Source: Terriglobia bacterium
GTDB lineage: Bacteria; Acidobacteriota; Terriglobia; Terriglobales; Acidobacteriaceae
Assembly (NCBI GenBank): GCA_020073465.1
Contig: JAIQFC010000024.1
Location: forward strand, 43,492 to 107,491
Length of the DNA stretch: 64,000 bases
Direction of reading: 5' to 3'
Shown here: one piece after another, positions 17,748 to 25,978 of the stretch
How positions within the stretch are numbered: position 1 is the stretch's first letter
Layout: each line of letters starts with the position of its first letter
The notes under the pieces: generated by a model
The model's input: the letters and a program-made list of their open reading frames with translations, nothing else
Database searches by the model: none
Told to the model about the DNA's origin: nothing
Program-made: the position numbers and the translations under genes

Positions 17748-20042
17748 TCACCGAACCCCGATGGATGCGCCACGGCGGGACGCTTCGCTGCTGACCTCAC
17801 CAGTATCCAAACGTAGTTCGCACAGCTCAGCGACGAGGCTTCCCGCCCAGTAGTAAACGTTATGTTCCCGGAGAGTCTTGCGCATGCGCTGCATGCGAGC
17901 TTGCTTTTCTTCGGGCTCCATTTCCAGCGCGGCGCGAATTGCCTCCGCCGTCTGGTCGATGTCGTAAGGATTCACGTGCAGAGCGTCGCGCAGTTCACGC
18001 GCGGCCCCGGTGAAAATGCTGAGTACCAGCACGCCTCGTTCGTCGTGACGTGCGGCGAGGAATTCCTTGGCTACGAGATTCATGCCATCGTGCAAGGAGG
18101 TCACCAGGCACAGATCGGCTGCTCGATAATAGGGTTGGATTTCCTTGTGACTGTGTTGCCGGTTCAGTAAGACAATCGGCTTCCATTTGTCCTTCTGAAA
18201 ACGCCAGTTGATTCGTTCCGCCTCGGCTTCTACCTCAGCTTGAAGGTCGTGATAACGCTTGATGTGCGTGCGGCTGGGAGCCCCAATCTGCACAAAGGTG
18301 AATTGCCCCTGATATTTCGGATACTTTTCCAGAAATCGCTCGATGGCGAGGAAGCGCTCAAGAATTCCCTTGGTATAGTCGAGGCGATCCACACCCACTC
18401 CCAGGAAGGTGGCGTCAATTCCCAGCGTCTTCAGCAACCCGGAGCGCTCGATGTAAGACGGCTGGTCCGCGGGCTCAGAAGGCAGCTCTGTAAAATCCAC
18501 GCTGATCGGGAATGGATGCACGGTCGTAACATGATCACGGCGCTGGATAGAGAAATGCTCCCAGTCGATTCGCGATTCGATGGTCCGGTCGGCGGTATGG
18601 AGGAGATTGTTGCAGTGTGACTGAACATGAAAGCCGATCAAGTCGGCACCGAGCAAGCCGTCCACCAGCTCGCGCTGCCACGGGCAAATGCTAAACGCCT
18701 CCGGATTGGGCCAGGGAATATGCCAGAAGATGGCGACGCGAGCGTCGGGCCTCTCCTCTTTAATCATGCGGGGCAAAAGCGCGAAGTGATAGTCCTGCAC
18801 CAGGACCACAGGTCTCGTGGTGTCCTGCATTTCCTCCAGCACGGCATCGGCGAACTTGCGATTGACCGCCTGGTAGTGCTTCCAATCGTCGGCACGAAAA
18901 ATGGGCCGAGTGTGCGCGATGTGGCAGAGCGGCCAGAGACCTTCGTTGGCAAATCCGTAATAGTATCCCTGCTCCTCTTCCTTGGTAAGCCAAACCCGTC
19001 TGAGGGTGTAACGCGGATCTTCCGGGGGCACACGCAGGCGATCATGCTGATCAACGACTTCCAAGTCCGCGTCACCGTTCCCGTGTGCGATCCATGTGCC
19101 ATCACAAGCGCAGAGCACCGGCTCAAGAGCGGTGACGAGACCGCTGGGGGGAACCGTTACTTCGAACGACCGGCCCTTTCGCACGTGCCTGTAGGGCTCG
19201 CGGTTGGAGACCACAAAGAGTCGCCCGTCCTGGAGACGAGTTCGGACGTGAACTGCGAGCCGGTCCGCAGTCCACTGGGACTGTCCCTGCTCACGGAGTC
19301 GGGCCTCAGTCTCCGCCGCAGACCGAGCTGTGGTCAGACTTTCCGCAAACGTTGCCACCTCCCGGGCGAGCGGCCGAAACAGCTCCAGATCCGGCACCCT
19401 GATCCGGGTTGATGCGGTGCGTCCAGTGCGCAGAGCTCGCATCCAGTGCGCCGTGCGTGCGATCGGGCCTTCAATGCTCCAGCGCACAATCAACAACGTA
19501 ATGAACGCGATCAGGACGACGTGCGCCAGCGCGCTGAGGAATGTCTCGCGCCAAATGCGCAGGCTTCGGTCGCGGATGTACCCAGCGTCGTGCACAATCG
19601 CGAGGGCCCCAAGAACTTTGTCGTCGCCATGAAGTGGAACTGCCACAATGTGAACCGAGGTGGTCCCGAGTTTCTGAAATGCATCGGCATCCTTGTCCTG
19701 CTTTACTGCCTGGGAGACGACGGCCGGAGCCGCGTTCATGAGCGGGGCCAATTCTGCCGTCACGGAGATCACGCGGCCTTCGGTGTCGTATACCGCGAGC
19801 CCTGCCAGGTTTTCACGGTTGGCGAAACGCTGCACCGTCCGTTGCAGCGTCTGAGGAGCGTTTCGCTCGAGGTCCCGCTCCACATTCCGCGCAAGACTCT
19901 CCCCCAGCACCTCAGCGCGCCTTTGCAGATCGCGCCGGAGGCCGCGTTTTTCCACCAGCACCTCGTAGTAGGAGGAGCACAGGGAAACCAGGGTGACGCC
20001 GACAATGAGAGAGATGATGAGTCGGGCGCTCAACAGTCGCAT
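17748..20042 (-). CDS. otsA: Membrane-anchored trehalose-6-phosphate synthase (OtsA domain with sensor/HAMP-like N-terminus)
   Basis: A 764-residue protein. The C-terminal GT20 domain (about residue 273 onward) makes trehalose-6-phosphate from UDP-glucose and glucose-6-phosphate. It has LFVVSNREPY, PSGLVTALEP, the catalytic-region GVDRLDYTKGI and LHDGMNLVAKEF. Ahead of it are a membrane segment (7-27), a roughly 140-residue extracytoplasmic region with PAS/Cache-like flavour (AGLAVYDTEGRVISV), a second membrane segment (168-190) and a HAMP-like linker. This is the architecture of a sensor, not of a classical OtsA. ATG 20042 follows GAGGA at 8 nt and starts at the first membrane helix. No trehalose-phosphatase domain is present or adjacent. 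Confidence 0.87.
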   Translation of the reverse strand: MRLLSARLIISLIVGVTLVSLCSSYYEVLVEKRGLRRDLQRRAEVLGESLARNVERDLERNAPQTLQRTVQRFANRENLAGLAVYDTEGRVISVTAELAPLMNAAPAVVSQAVKQDKDADAFQKLGTTSVHIVAVPLHGDDKVLGALAIVHDAGYIRDRSLRIWRETFLSALAHVVLIAFITLLIVRWSIEGPIARTAHWMRALRTGRTASTRIRVPDLELFRPLAREVATFAESLTTARSAAETEARLREQGQSQWTADRLAVHVRTRLQDGRLFVVSNREPYRHVRKGRSFEVTVPPSGLVTALEPVLCACDGTWIAHGNGDADLEVVDQHDRLRVPPEDPRYTLRRVWLTKEEEQGYYYGFANEGLWPLCHIAHTRPIFRADDWKHYQAVNRKFADAVLEEMQDTTRPVVLVQDYHFALLPRMIKEERPDARVAIFWHIPWPNPEAFSICPWQRELVDGLLGADLIGFHVQSHCNNLLHTADRTIESRIDWEHFSIQRRDHVTTVHPFPISVDFTELPSEPADQPSYIERSGLLKTLGIDATFLGVGVDRLDYTKGILERFLAIERFLEKYPKYQGQFTFVQIGAPSRTHIKRYHDLQAEVEAEAERINWRFQKDKWKPIVLLNRQHSHKEIQPYYRAADLCLVTSLHDGMNLVAKEFLAARHDERGVLVLSIFTGAARELRDALHVNPYDIDQTAEAIRAALEMEPEEKQARMQRMRKTLREHNVYYWAGSLVAELCELRLDTGEVSSEASRRGASIGVR

Positions 20043-20450
20043 GCAAAGGGTCCTCGAAATCAACTTAGAAAACGAGATGACTGCCGCCACCGGGGCCACA
20101 GGCATCGCGGGAGGTTTGCAGACCCCTGATCTTCCGGACCAGGAAGGACGTCTCCGACGACTCTTCTGTTTTTTTCGGCCGTGTTTGGATGCCACCCTGC
20201 CCGTTGGGGCTGCCGTGAATCAGACGAAGCGGCAAAGGGACCTAGGCACACTGAACCTGGGAATTGGATTGTGCCTTTGGTAGCACCGAGCGTGCCAAAC
20301 GTAATTCGTTGACTCCACGCTGTTTATGGTTCACGGAGAAGGAAGTGCCGTGTAATTCTTGCGTGAATAGGCGAATGAACCAGGGAAGGGCGGAATGTGT
20401 TGAGCCGAAGGGGGCTCAGGGGAAAACCTTAGAACACATGCTGCCGACAA
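20043..20450. other. Intergenic region upstream of otsA
   Basis: About 410 bp between the CNT transporter stop and the otsA start. A small G+C-rich hairpin (GAGCC/GGCTC, near 20401-20420) follows the transporter gene but lacks a clear U-run. No convincing promoter, riboswitch or tRNA was recognised. An in-frame upstream extension of otsA to 20195 is basic, low-complexity and unsupported. Confidence 0.5.
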
Positions 20451-21680
20451 TCACAGGAGCATGCCGGCGATGGACGCGGACATGAGGTTCGCCATCGTTC
20501 CCGCGAGCATTGCGCGAATGCCGAGCCGCGCCAACTCGCCTTTCTTGTTCGGGGCCAGCGCGCCGATGCCGCCGATTTGAATTCCGATGGAACTCAGGTT
20601 TGCGAACCCGCAGAGCGCGAAGGTAGCGATGGTGAAGGAACGCGGATCGAGCACCGCCCTCTGCGGTCCCAGCATCGAGAAGGCGACCAGTTCATTCAGC
20701 ACCATGCGGGTTCCAAGCAGGTTGCCAATGATTCGACAATCATGCCACGGAACGCCGATCACCCACGCAACCGGAGCAAAAACGGCTCCGAAGATCTTTT
20801 CCAAGCTCTCGGGGAACCAAGCCAGCCAGTGGTGAATTCCACCGAAAATGCCGTTTGCCAGAGCAATCAGCGCAAGAAATGAAATCAACATGGCGGCAAT
20901 GTTCAGCGCCAGGTGCAATCCGTCCGTCGTTCCCCGTGCGACCGCACCCAGCAAGTTCTCTTCCTTTTCGGTCTTCTCTTCGTCTTCGCTCATGACGACG
21001 CGCCCGGCTGTCTTTGGTTGCTCGGTTTCTGGGACAAGCATTTTCGCCATGAGCAGCGTTCCCGGGGCGGTCATGATCACGGCGCTTAGCAGATGTTTTG
21101 GCTCGATTCCAAACGCGATGTAGGCAGCCATGATTCCGCCGGAAACGTGAGCCATACCGCTGGTCATTACGGTCATGAGTTCGGAGCGGGTGAGATCGGG
21201 CAGGAACGGCCGGATAGTCAGCGGGGCTTCGGTTTGTCCCATGAAGATGCTGGCGGCAACATTAAGCGATTCTGCTCCGCTAGCACCCATGACCCGCGTC
21301 ATGACCCAAGCCGCAATTTTGATGATGAACTGCATGATGCCGTAGTGATACAGGACAGCGAAAAATGCGGCGATAAAGATGATGGTGGGCAGAACCTGAA
21401 ACGCAAAGTAGAAGCCGAGGTGAGACCCTTGTTTTCCCAGGTCGCCAAACACAAACTGCGAGCCGGCGAAGGCGTAGCTGAGCAGACGATTGACGACGTC
21501 GCCCGCCTTCTGAAAGGCACGCCGACCCGCATCAACCTGGAGCACGAAGACAGCAAACACGAATTGCAGGCCGAGCCCCCAGGCCACCGTTTTCAGACGA
21601 ATGGCACGGCGATTCGTGGAAAAGGCATAGGCCAGGCCGAGCATGGCAAGGAGGCCGAGAATTCCCGTTAAGCGTCCCAT
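20451..21680 (-). CDS. CNT-family nucleoside transporter
   Basis: Concentrative nucleoside symporter of 409 residues with about ten membrane segments. Family motifs visible are IAAFFAVLYHYGIMQ, ESLNVAASIFMGQTEAPL and GTRMVLNELVAF, with NLSSIGIQIGGIGALAP near the end. A charged Glu/Lys-rich loop lies near residue 235. It overlaps the phosphorylase gene by 13 nt and is the last gene of the cdd-phosphorylase-transporter operon, so pyrimidine nucleosides are the likely substrates. Confidence 0.93.
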   Translation of the reverse strand: MGRLTGILGLLAMLGLAYAFSTNRRAIRLKTVAWGLGLQFVFAVFVLQVDAGRRAFQKAGDVVNRLLSYAFAGSQFVFGDLGKQGSHLGFYFAFQVLPTIIFIAAFFAVLYHYGIMQFIIKIAAWVMTRVMGASGAESLNVAASIFMGQTEAPLTIRPFLPDLTRSELMTVMTSGMAHVSGGIMAAYIAFGIEPKHLLSAVIMTAPGTLLMAKMLVPETEQPKTAGRVVMSEDEEKTEKEENLLGAVARGTTDGLHLALNIAAMLISFLALIALANGIFGGIHHWLAWFPESLEKIFGAVFAPVAWVIGVPWHDCRIIGNLLGTRMVLNELVAFSMLGPQRAVLDPRSFTIATFALCGFANLSSIGIQIGGIGALAPNKKGELARLGIRAMLAGTMANLMSASIAGMLL

Positions 21681-23035
21681 TCAGTTTTCTCTCCGGACTT
21701 TCGAATGACGCGATGGATCAGCGGCCTTCTCTCGGCCGGCGGCGAATCGGTAATCCTGCAACTTTCTTGTACTCGTTGTCGCGCGCTGGCCGCCAGGGCT
21801 GCCGAATTGTAGTGAATCGTCGCCAACGACTCGCCCGTCGAAACGTGGTCTCCGACCTTCTTGTGAAGGACAATGCCGACAGCAGGGTCGACGGAATCCT
21901 CTTTGCGCTCCCGGCCGCCGCCCAGGATAACGCAAGCCGTGCCGACACTTTCGCATTCCCAGCTGGCGACATAGCCATTCTCAGCGCTGACAACCTCTAT
22001 CGTATGCTGGGCCTTTGGCAGTCTGTCCATATCGTCGATTGAACGGGGATCTCCGCCCTGCAACTCGACCATGTGACGGAACTTTTCCAGCGCTTTGCCA
22101 GAAGCAATAAGCTCCTCACTTTTCTGCTTGCCTTCACTCACGCTGGCAGAAGCTCCCCCGAGCAGCAACATCCATGCTGCAAGCTCAATGCAGAGCTGGC
22201 GCAGATCCTCGGGGCCACCACCGCGTAAGACTTCAATGACTTCGATCACCTCAAGGGCATTGCCGACCATGTGACCGAGAGGCTGATCCATATCGGTGAT
22301 GAGAGCGACCATCTGCTTACCCATCCGCTCGCCCGTCTCCACCATAAGCTCAGCCAAGAACGCCGCGTCCTTGTCGCTCTTCATGAATGCGCCCGACCCA
22401 GTCTTAACGTCGAGCACCAACGCATCGATCCCCTCCGCCAGCTTCTTGCTCATAATGGAGGCACAAATCAAGTAAGGACTCTCCACCGTTCCGGTCACGT
22501 CGCGCAGCGCGTAGAGCTTGCGATCGGCGGGAGCAATCTCTGCTGTCTGGCCAATCATGGCGCAACCGCATGTATCGAGCACGCGGCGAAACTGCGAGAC
22601 CGGGAGATTCACATTGAAGCCTGGAATGGACTCGAGCTTGTCGAGCGTTCCCCCTGTATGCCCAAGGCCGCGGCCGCTGATCATCGGGACTGCCACGCCC
22701 GCAGCAGCGGCGAGTGGAGCAAGTACGAGAGAAGTCTTGTCGCCGACTCCGCCTGTGGAGTGCTTATCGACCTTCTTCGCTGACAACGAGGACAGATCCA
22801 GAACATCGCCCGAATGCAGCATGGCATCAGTCAATGCGGCAGTCTCGGCGCGATTCATCCCTCGCAGCACCACTGCCATCAGCCAGGCCGAAACTTGATA
22901 ATCGGGAATATCGCCAAGAGTATAAGCATGAACCAGGGACTCAATTTCGTTCCTGGATAACTCGCCGCCATCGCGTTTCTTGCGAATGACATCGATTGCA
23001 CGGAATGCCTGGGAGTGAGTCGCGGCGTGGCTCAC
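21668..23035 (-). CDS. Pyrimidine-nucleoside/thymidine phosphorylase
   Basis: Phosphorolysis of uridine, thymidine or deoxyuridine to the free base and (deoxy)ribose-1-phosphate. The phosphate-binding signature KHSTGGVGDKTSLVLAP (near residue 88) and SGRGLGHTGGTLDKLES are intact, as are DVKTGSGAFM and the C-terminal PYNP domain (VGDHVSTGESLATIHYN). 455 residues. It lies between cytidine deaminase (4-nt overlap) and the nucleoside transporter (13-nt overlap). The sequence alone does not separate deoA-type from pdp-type specificity. Confidence 0.93.
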   Translation of the reverse strand: MSHAATHSQAFRAIDVIRKKRDGGELSRNEIESLVHAYTLGDIPDYQVSAWLMAVVLRGMNRAETAALTDAMLHSGDVLDLSSLSAKKVDKHSTGGVGDKTSLVLAPLAAAAGVAVPMISGRGLGHTGGTLDKLESIPGFNVNLPVSQFRRVLDTCGCAMIGQTAEIAPADRKLYALRDVTGTVESPYLICASIMSKKLAEGIDALVLDVKTGSGAFMKSDKDAAFLAELMVETGERMGKQMVALITDMDQPLGHMVGNALEVIEVIEVLRGGGPEDLRQLCIELAAWMLLLGGASASVSEGKQKSEELIASGKALEKFRHMVELQGGDPRSIDDMDRLPKAQHTIEVVSAENGYVASWECESVGTACVILGGGRERKEDSVDPAVGIVLHKKVGDHVSTGESLATIHYNSAALAASARQRVQESCRITDSPPAERRPLIHRVIRKSGEKTEWDA

Positions 23036-23442
23036 TGGAGGCGAAATCCTTCAGGAAGAAGTTTCGTGATGTGAGATTCCTTCGGTCCGCGAGCACCCTC
23101 AAAGAAGACGATAGCGTCGGGTCCAAACTCGTAGATCACCTGGCGGCAAGCGCCGCACGGTGAGCACGGTACTCCCTGGTCATTGGTCACCGCAACTGCG
23201 CGAATCTCCATCGCAGGTCCCAATTGCGCGACCGCGGAAAAGATTGCGGTCCGTTCGGCACAATTGGTCAGCCCGTAGGAAGCGTTCTCCACGTTGCAGC
23301 CGATGAAGATCTTGCCGCTTGTGGTGAGTATTGCTGCTCCGACCCGGAACTTGGAGTACGGGGCATGCGCGCGTTTCATGGCTGTCTGTGCCGAGCGCAG
23401 CAGTCGTTTTCGGACGTTAGCAGGCAGCCATTTCTTGCGCAT
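23032..23442 (-). CDS. cdd: Cytidine deaminase
   Basis: Small tetrameric zinc enzyme converting (deoxy)cytidine to (deoxy)uridine. The 136-residue protein has the active site NVENASYG-x2-NCAERTAI and the second zinc motif PCGACRQV. The open frame continues upstream to 23922 but homology starts at ATG 23442. First gene of a salvage operon, feeding uridine to the phosphorylase that overlaps its stop by 4 nt. Confidence 0.93.
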   Translation of the reverse strand: MRKKWLPANVRKRLLRSAQTAMKRAHAPYSKFRVGAAILTTSGKIFIGCNVENASYGLTNCAERTAIFSAVAQLGPAMEIRAVAVTNDQGVPCSPCGACRQVIYEFGPDAIVFFEGARGPKESHITKLLPEGFRLQ

Positions 23443-23703
23443 AGGTGCAAAATCAACGTGACCTGGCGGGCCGGATCGTGCGTCATTGTAAACCGGCAAT
23501 GAGCCATTGAGAGTTTTTTCTTGTCGTCCGGGTGCCCTTGTTCTGATGCTATTGGGCCGGCCAGCCCCTGTTCTGTAGGTGGAATAGCGATTGATTTTGT
23601 TGACGCTGGGGACTAGCATGCTTTGGTCATTCTGTCCGTCCGGCATCCTTATCTTGTCTCGCGCAAGTTTCTGATTATCTTTTTGCTTCATGAAGGAGGA
23701 CGT

Positions 23704-25212
23704 ATGGGCATAGCAGTCTCCCCGCAAATCCACCCGCAGGTCGCGGACTTCATCGAAAAACCCCGCAAGATGCTGATCAATGGCAACTGGGTGAGTGCCG
23801 CTTCCGGCAAGACTTTCCCAACCTACAATCCCGCTACCGGCGAAGTTCTGGCCCAGGTGGCGGAAGGCGATCGTGAAGACATCGAACAGGCGGTAAAGGC
23901 CGCGCGCAAAGCTTTCGACCACGGACCGTGGCGAAAGATGACCGCCTCTGAGCGTGGGCGACTAATCTGGAAGCTCGCGGATCTGCTCGAGGCGCACACC
24001 GAGGAGTTCGGTTACATCGAGAGCCTCGACAATGGCAAGCCTCTCGGGATCGCAAAAGCTGCGGATGTACCCTTGGCCGCGGACCTGTTTCGTTACATGG
24101 CAGGTTGGGCCACTAAGATCGAAGGCAATACGATTCCGATCTCAGTGCCCTACACTCCTGGGGCGAAATATCTCGCCTACACGTTGCGGGAGCCGGTTGG
24201 AGTCGTAGGACAGATCATCCCGTGGAACTTCCCGCTGCTGATGGCGGCGTGGAAGCTCGGCCCTGCGCTGGCGACCGGCTGCACAGTTGTGCTGAAGCCC
24301 GCCGAGCAGACACCTCTTTCGGCCCTGCGTCTCGGCGAACTGATCATGGAAGCCGGCTTCCCGGAGGGAGTGGTGAACATCGTTCCGGGCTATGGCGAGA
24401 CCGCGGGAGCCGCACTCGCTGCTCATCCCGATGTGGACAAGGTGGCGTTCACCGGCTCGACAGAAGTTGGCAAGTTGATCGTCCATGCGGCAGCAGGCAA
24501 CCTGAAAAAGGTTTCGCTGGAGTTGGGTGGCAAGTCGCCGAACGTAGTGTTCAAGGATGCTGATCTGGATGCGGCGATTCCCGGCTCCGCCAGCGCCATA
24601 TTCTTCAACCACGGCCAGTGCTGCTGCGCGGGCTCGCGACTCTATGTCGAGAAGTCGATCTACGATCGCGTCGTCGAGGGAGTTGCCGAACAGGCAAGAA
24701 AGATCCGGCTAGGCTCGGGCCTCGATCCAGAAACGCAGATGGGACCGCTCGTCTCCAAGGAACAGTTGGACCGCGTCTGCGGCTATCTTGAAGCCGGATT
24801 CTCGGAGGGCGCCAAAGCAATCACGGGCGGTCATCAGTCCGGGAATAAGGGTTATTTCGTGGAACCCACCGTGCTCGTGAATACGCAGGAGAACATGAAG
24901 GTCGTGAAGGAGGAGATCTTCGGACCCGTGGTTGCAGCAATGCCGTTTAGCGACCCCGAGGAGATTCTGCCTCGTGCCAACGACAGCACCTACGGCTTGG
25001 CTGCAGCCGTCTGGACGCGTGACATCAACAAGGCGCATCGGGTGGCGGAACAACTCCGGGCGGGCACCGTCTGGATCAACTGCTACAACATTTTCGACGC
25101 TGCGCTGCCCTTCGGAGGCTACAAGCAGTCCGGATGGGGCCGCGAGATGGGACACGATGTGCTCAACCTGTACACCCAAACCAAGGCAGTCTGCGCAAAT
25201 CTTGCAGCGTAG
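23704..25212 (+). CDS. NAD(P)-dependent aldehyde dehydrogenase
   Basis: A 502-residue ALDH superfamily enzyme. Visible are IPWNFPLLM, the nucleotide-binding FTGSTEVGK, the general base in LELGGKSPN, the catalytic Cys in GQCCCAGSR (near residue 304) and EIFGPVV. AAGGAGGA lies 4 nt before ATG 23704, so the upstream in-frame ATG at 23623 is rejected. It is closest to the betaine/retinal/aliphatic aldehyde group; the substrate cannot be set from context. Monocistronic, divergent from cdd and ended by a strong terminator. Confidence 0.93.
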   Translation: MGIAVSPQIHPQVADFIEKPRKMLINGNWVSAASGKTFPTYNPATGEVLAQVAEGDREDIEQAVKAARKAFDHGPWRKMTASERGRLIWKLADLLEAHTEEFGYIESLDNGKPLGIAKAADVPLAADLFRYMAGWATKIEGNTIPISVPYTPGAKYLAYTLREPVGVVGQIIPWNFPLLMAAWKLGPALATGCTVVLKPAEQTPLSALRLGELIMEAGFPEGVVNIVPGYGETAGAALAAHPDVDKVAFTGSTEVGKLIVHAAAGNLKKVSLELGGKSPNVVFKDADLDAAIPGSASAIFFNHGQCCCAGSRLYVEKSIYDRVVEGVAEQARKIRLGSGLDPETQMGPLVSKEQLDRVCGYLEAGFSEGAKAITGGHQSGNKGYFVEPTVLVNTQENMKVVKEEIFGPVVAAMPFSDPEEILPRANDSTYGLAAAVWTRDINKAHRVAEQLRAGTVWINCYNIFDAALPFGGYKQSGWGREMGHDVLNLYTQTKAVCANLAA

Positions 25213-25225
25213 GCAGTCTGAATGG

Positions 25226-25258
25226 AAAAAGGACGGCGGTGACTCCGCCGTCCTTTTT
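25226..25258. terminator. Bidirectional intrinsic terminator
   Basis: A 9-bp G+C-rich stem (GGACGGCGG with CCGCCGTCC) around a 5-nt loop is flanked by A5 on the left and T5 on the right. It can therefore end both the aldehyde dehydrogenase transcript (+) and the convergent pyrR transcript (-). Confidence 0.92.
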
Positions 25259-25287
25259 GTTCTGAACGGTTTCTTGCGTTGAGAACT

Positions 25288-25857
25288 CTACCTCTCCATC
25301 AGCAGGACTTTCTCCGCCTCATCAATTTCGGTCAGCTTGACCTCGATCACCTCAGTCATCGCGGTCTGGACATTGCGCCCCACGAAGGTCGCTTCGACAG
25401 GCAATTCACGATGTCCGCGGTCAATCAGGACACATAACTGGACGCGCCGCGGGCGGCCGTGAGAGAACAGCGCATCCAACGCAGCGCGCGTCGTGCGGCC
25501 AGTGTAAAGAACATCATCGATCAGAACGATGCTCTTGTCCTCGATCGGAAACCCGATCTCTTTTTCCTGCACAACGGGTTTGGGTCCTAACGTGGAGAGG
25601 TCATCGCGATAGAAGGTTATGTCCAAAGTTCCCACGGGTACCTTAGAGTTCTCGATGCGGGTGATGATCTTACCCAGGCGCTCCGCCAGAGGAACGCCGC
25701 GACGGCGGATTCCGACCAGTCCCAGGCTGTCGACTCCGCCATTCTTTTCCACGATCTCGTAGGCCAAGCGTACGAGTGTGCGTTCAATTTCGGACGCCGA
25801 CATCAGTTGCGCCTTCTGACGAAGGCCATTCTTACGCGCAGAGGTCTTGTTATTCAT
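25288..25857 (-). CDS. pyrR: PyrR, pyrimidine operon attenuator/uracil phosphoribosyltransferase
   Basis: A 189-residue PyrR. It carries the PRPP-binding motif VLIDDVLYTGRTTRAAL and the PyrR-typical GIRRRGVPLAERL, TFYRDDL and RPRRVQLCVLIDRGHRELP. In other bacteria PyrR binds pyr mRNA in response to UMP and also has UPRT activity. No pyrB or other pyr gene follows it here, and no PyrR-binding RNA site was recognised nearby. It lies alone and converges on the aldehyde dehydrogenase gene. Confidence 0.92.
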   Translation of the reverse strand: MNNKTSARKNGLRQKAQLMSASEIERTLVRLAYEIVEKNGGVDSLGLVGIRRRGVPLAERLGKIITRIENSKVPVGTLDITFYRDDLSTLGPKPVVQEKEIGFPIEDKSIVLIDDVLYTGRTTRAALDALFSHGRPRRVQLCVLIDRGHRELPVEATFVGRNVQTAMTEVIEVKLTEIDEAEKVLLMER

Positions 25858-25978
25858 CGTTAGGTGTACCCGTCGCAGTGCGGTCCGGGCCGGGCTATCA
25901 CTCTATTGAAGGCAGGGTCCAAGGTCAAGCTCCGCATGTCCCGTCAGCAGCGCTCGCGGAGTGCTTGGCATGTGCCGG

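Noticed and set aside
18627..19412. 261-codon plus-strand frame inside otsA
   Set aside because: Antisense to conserved GT20 motifs.
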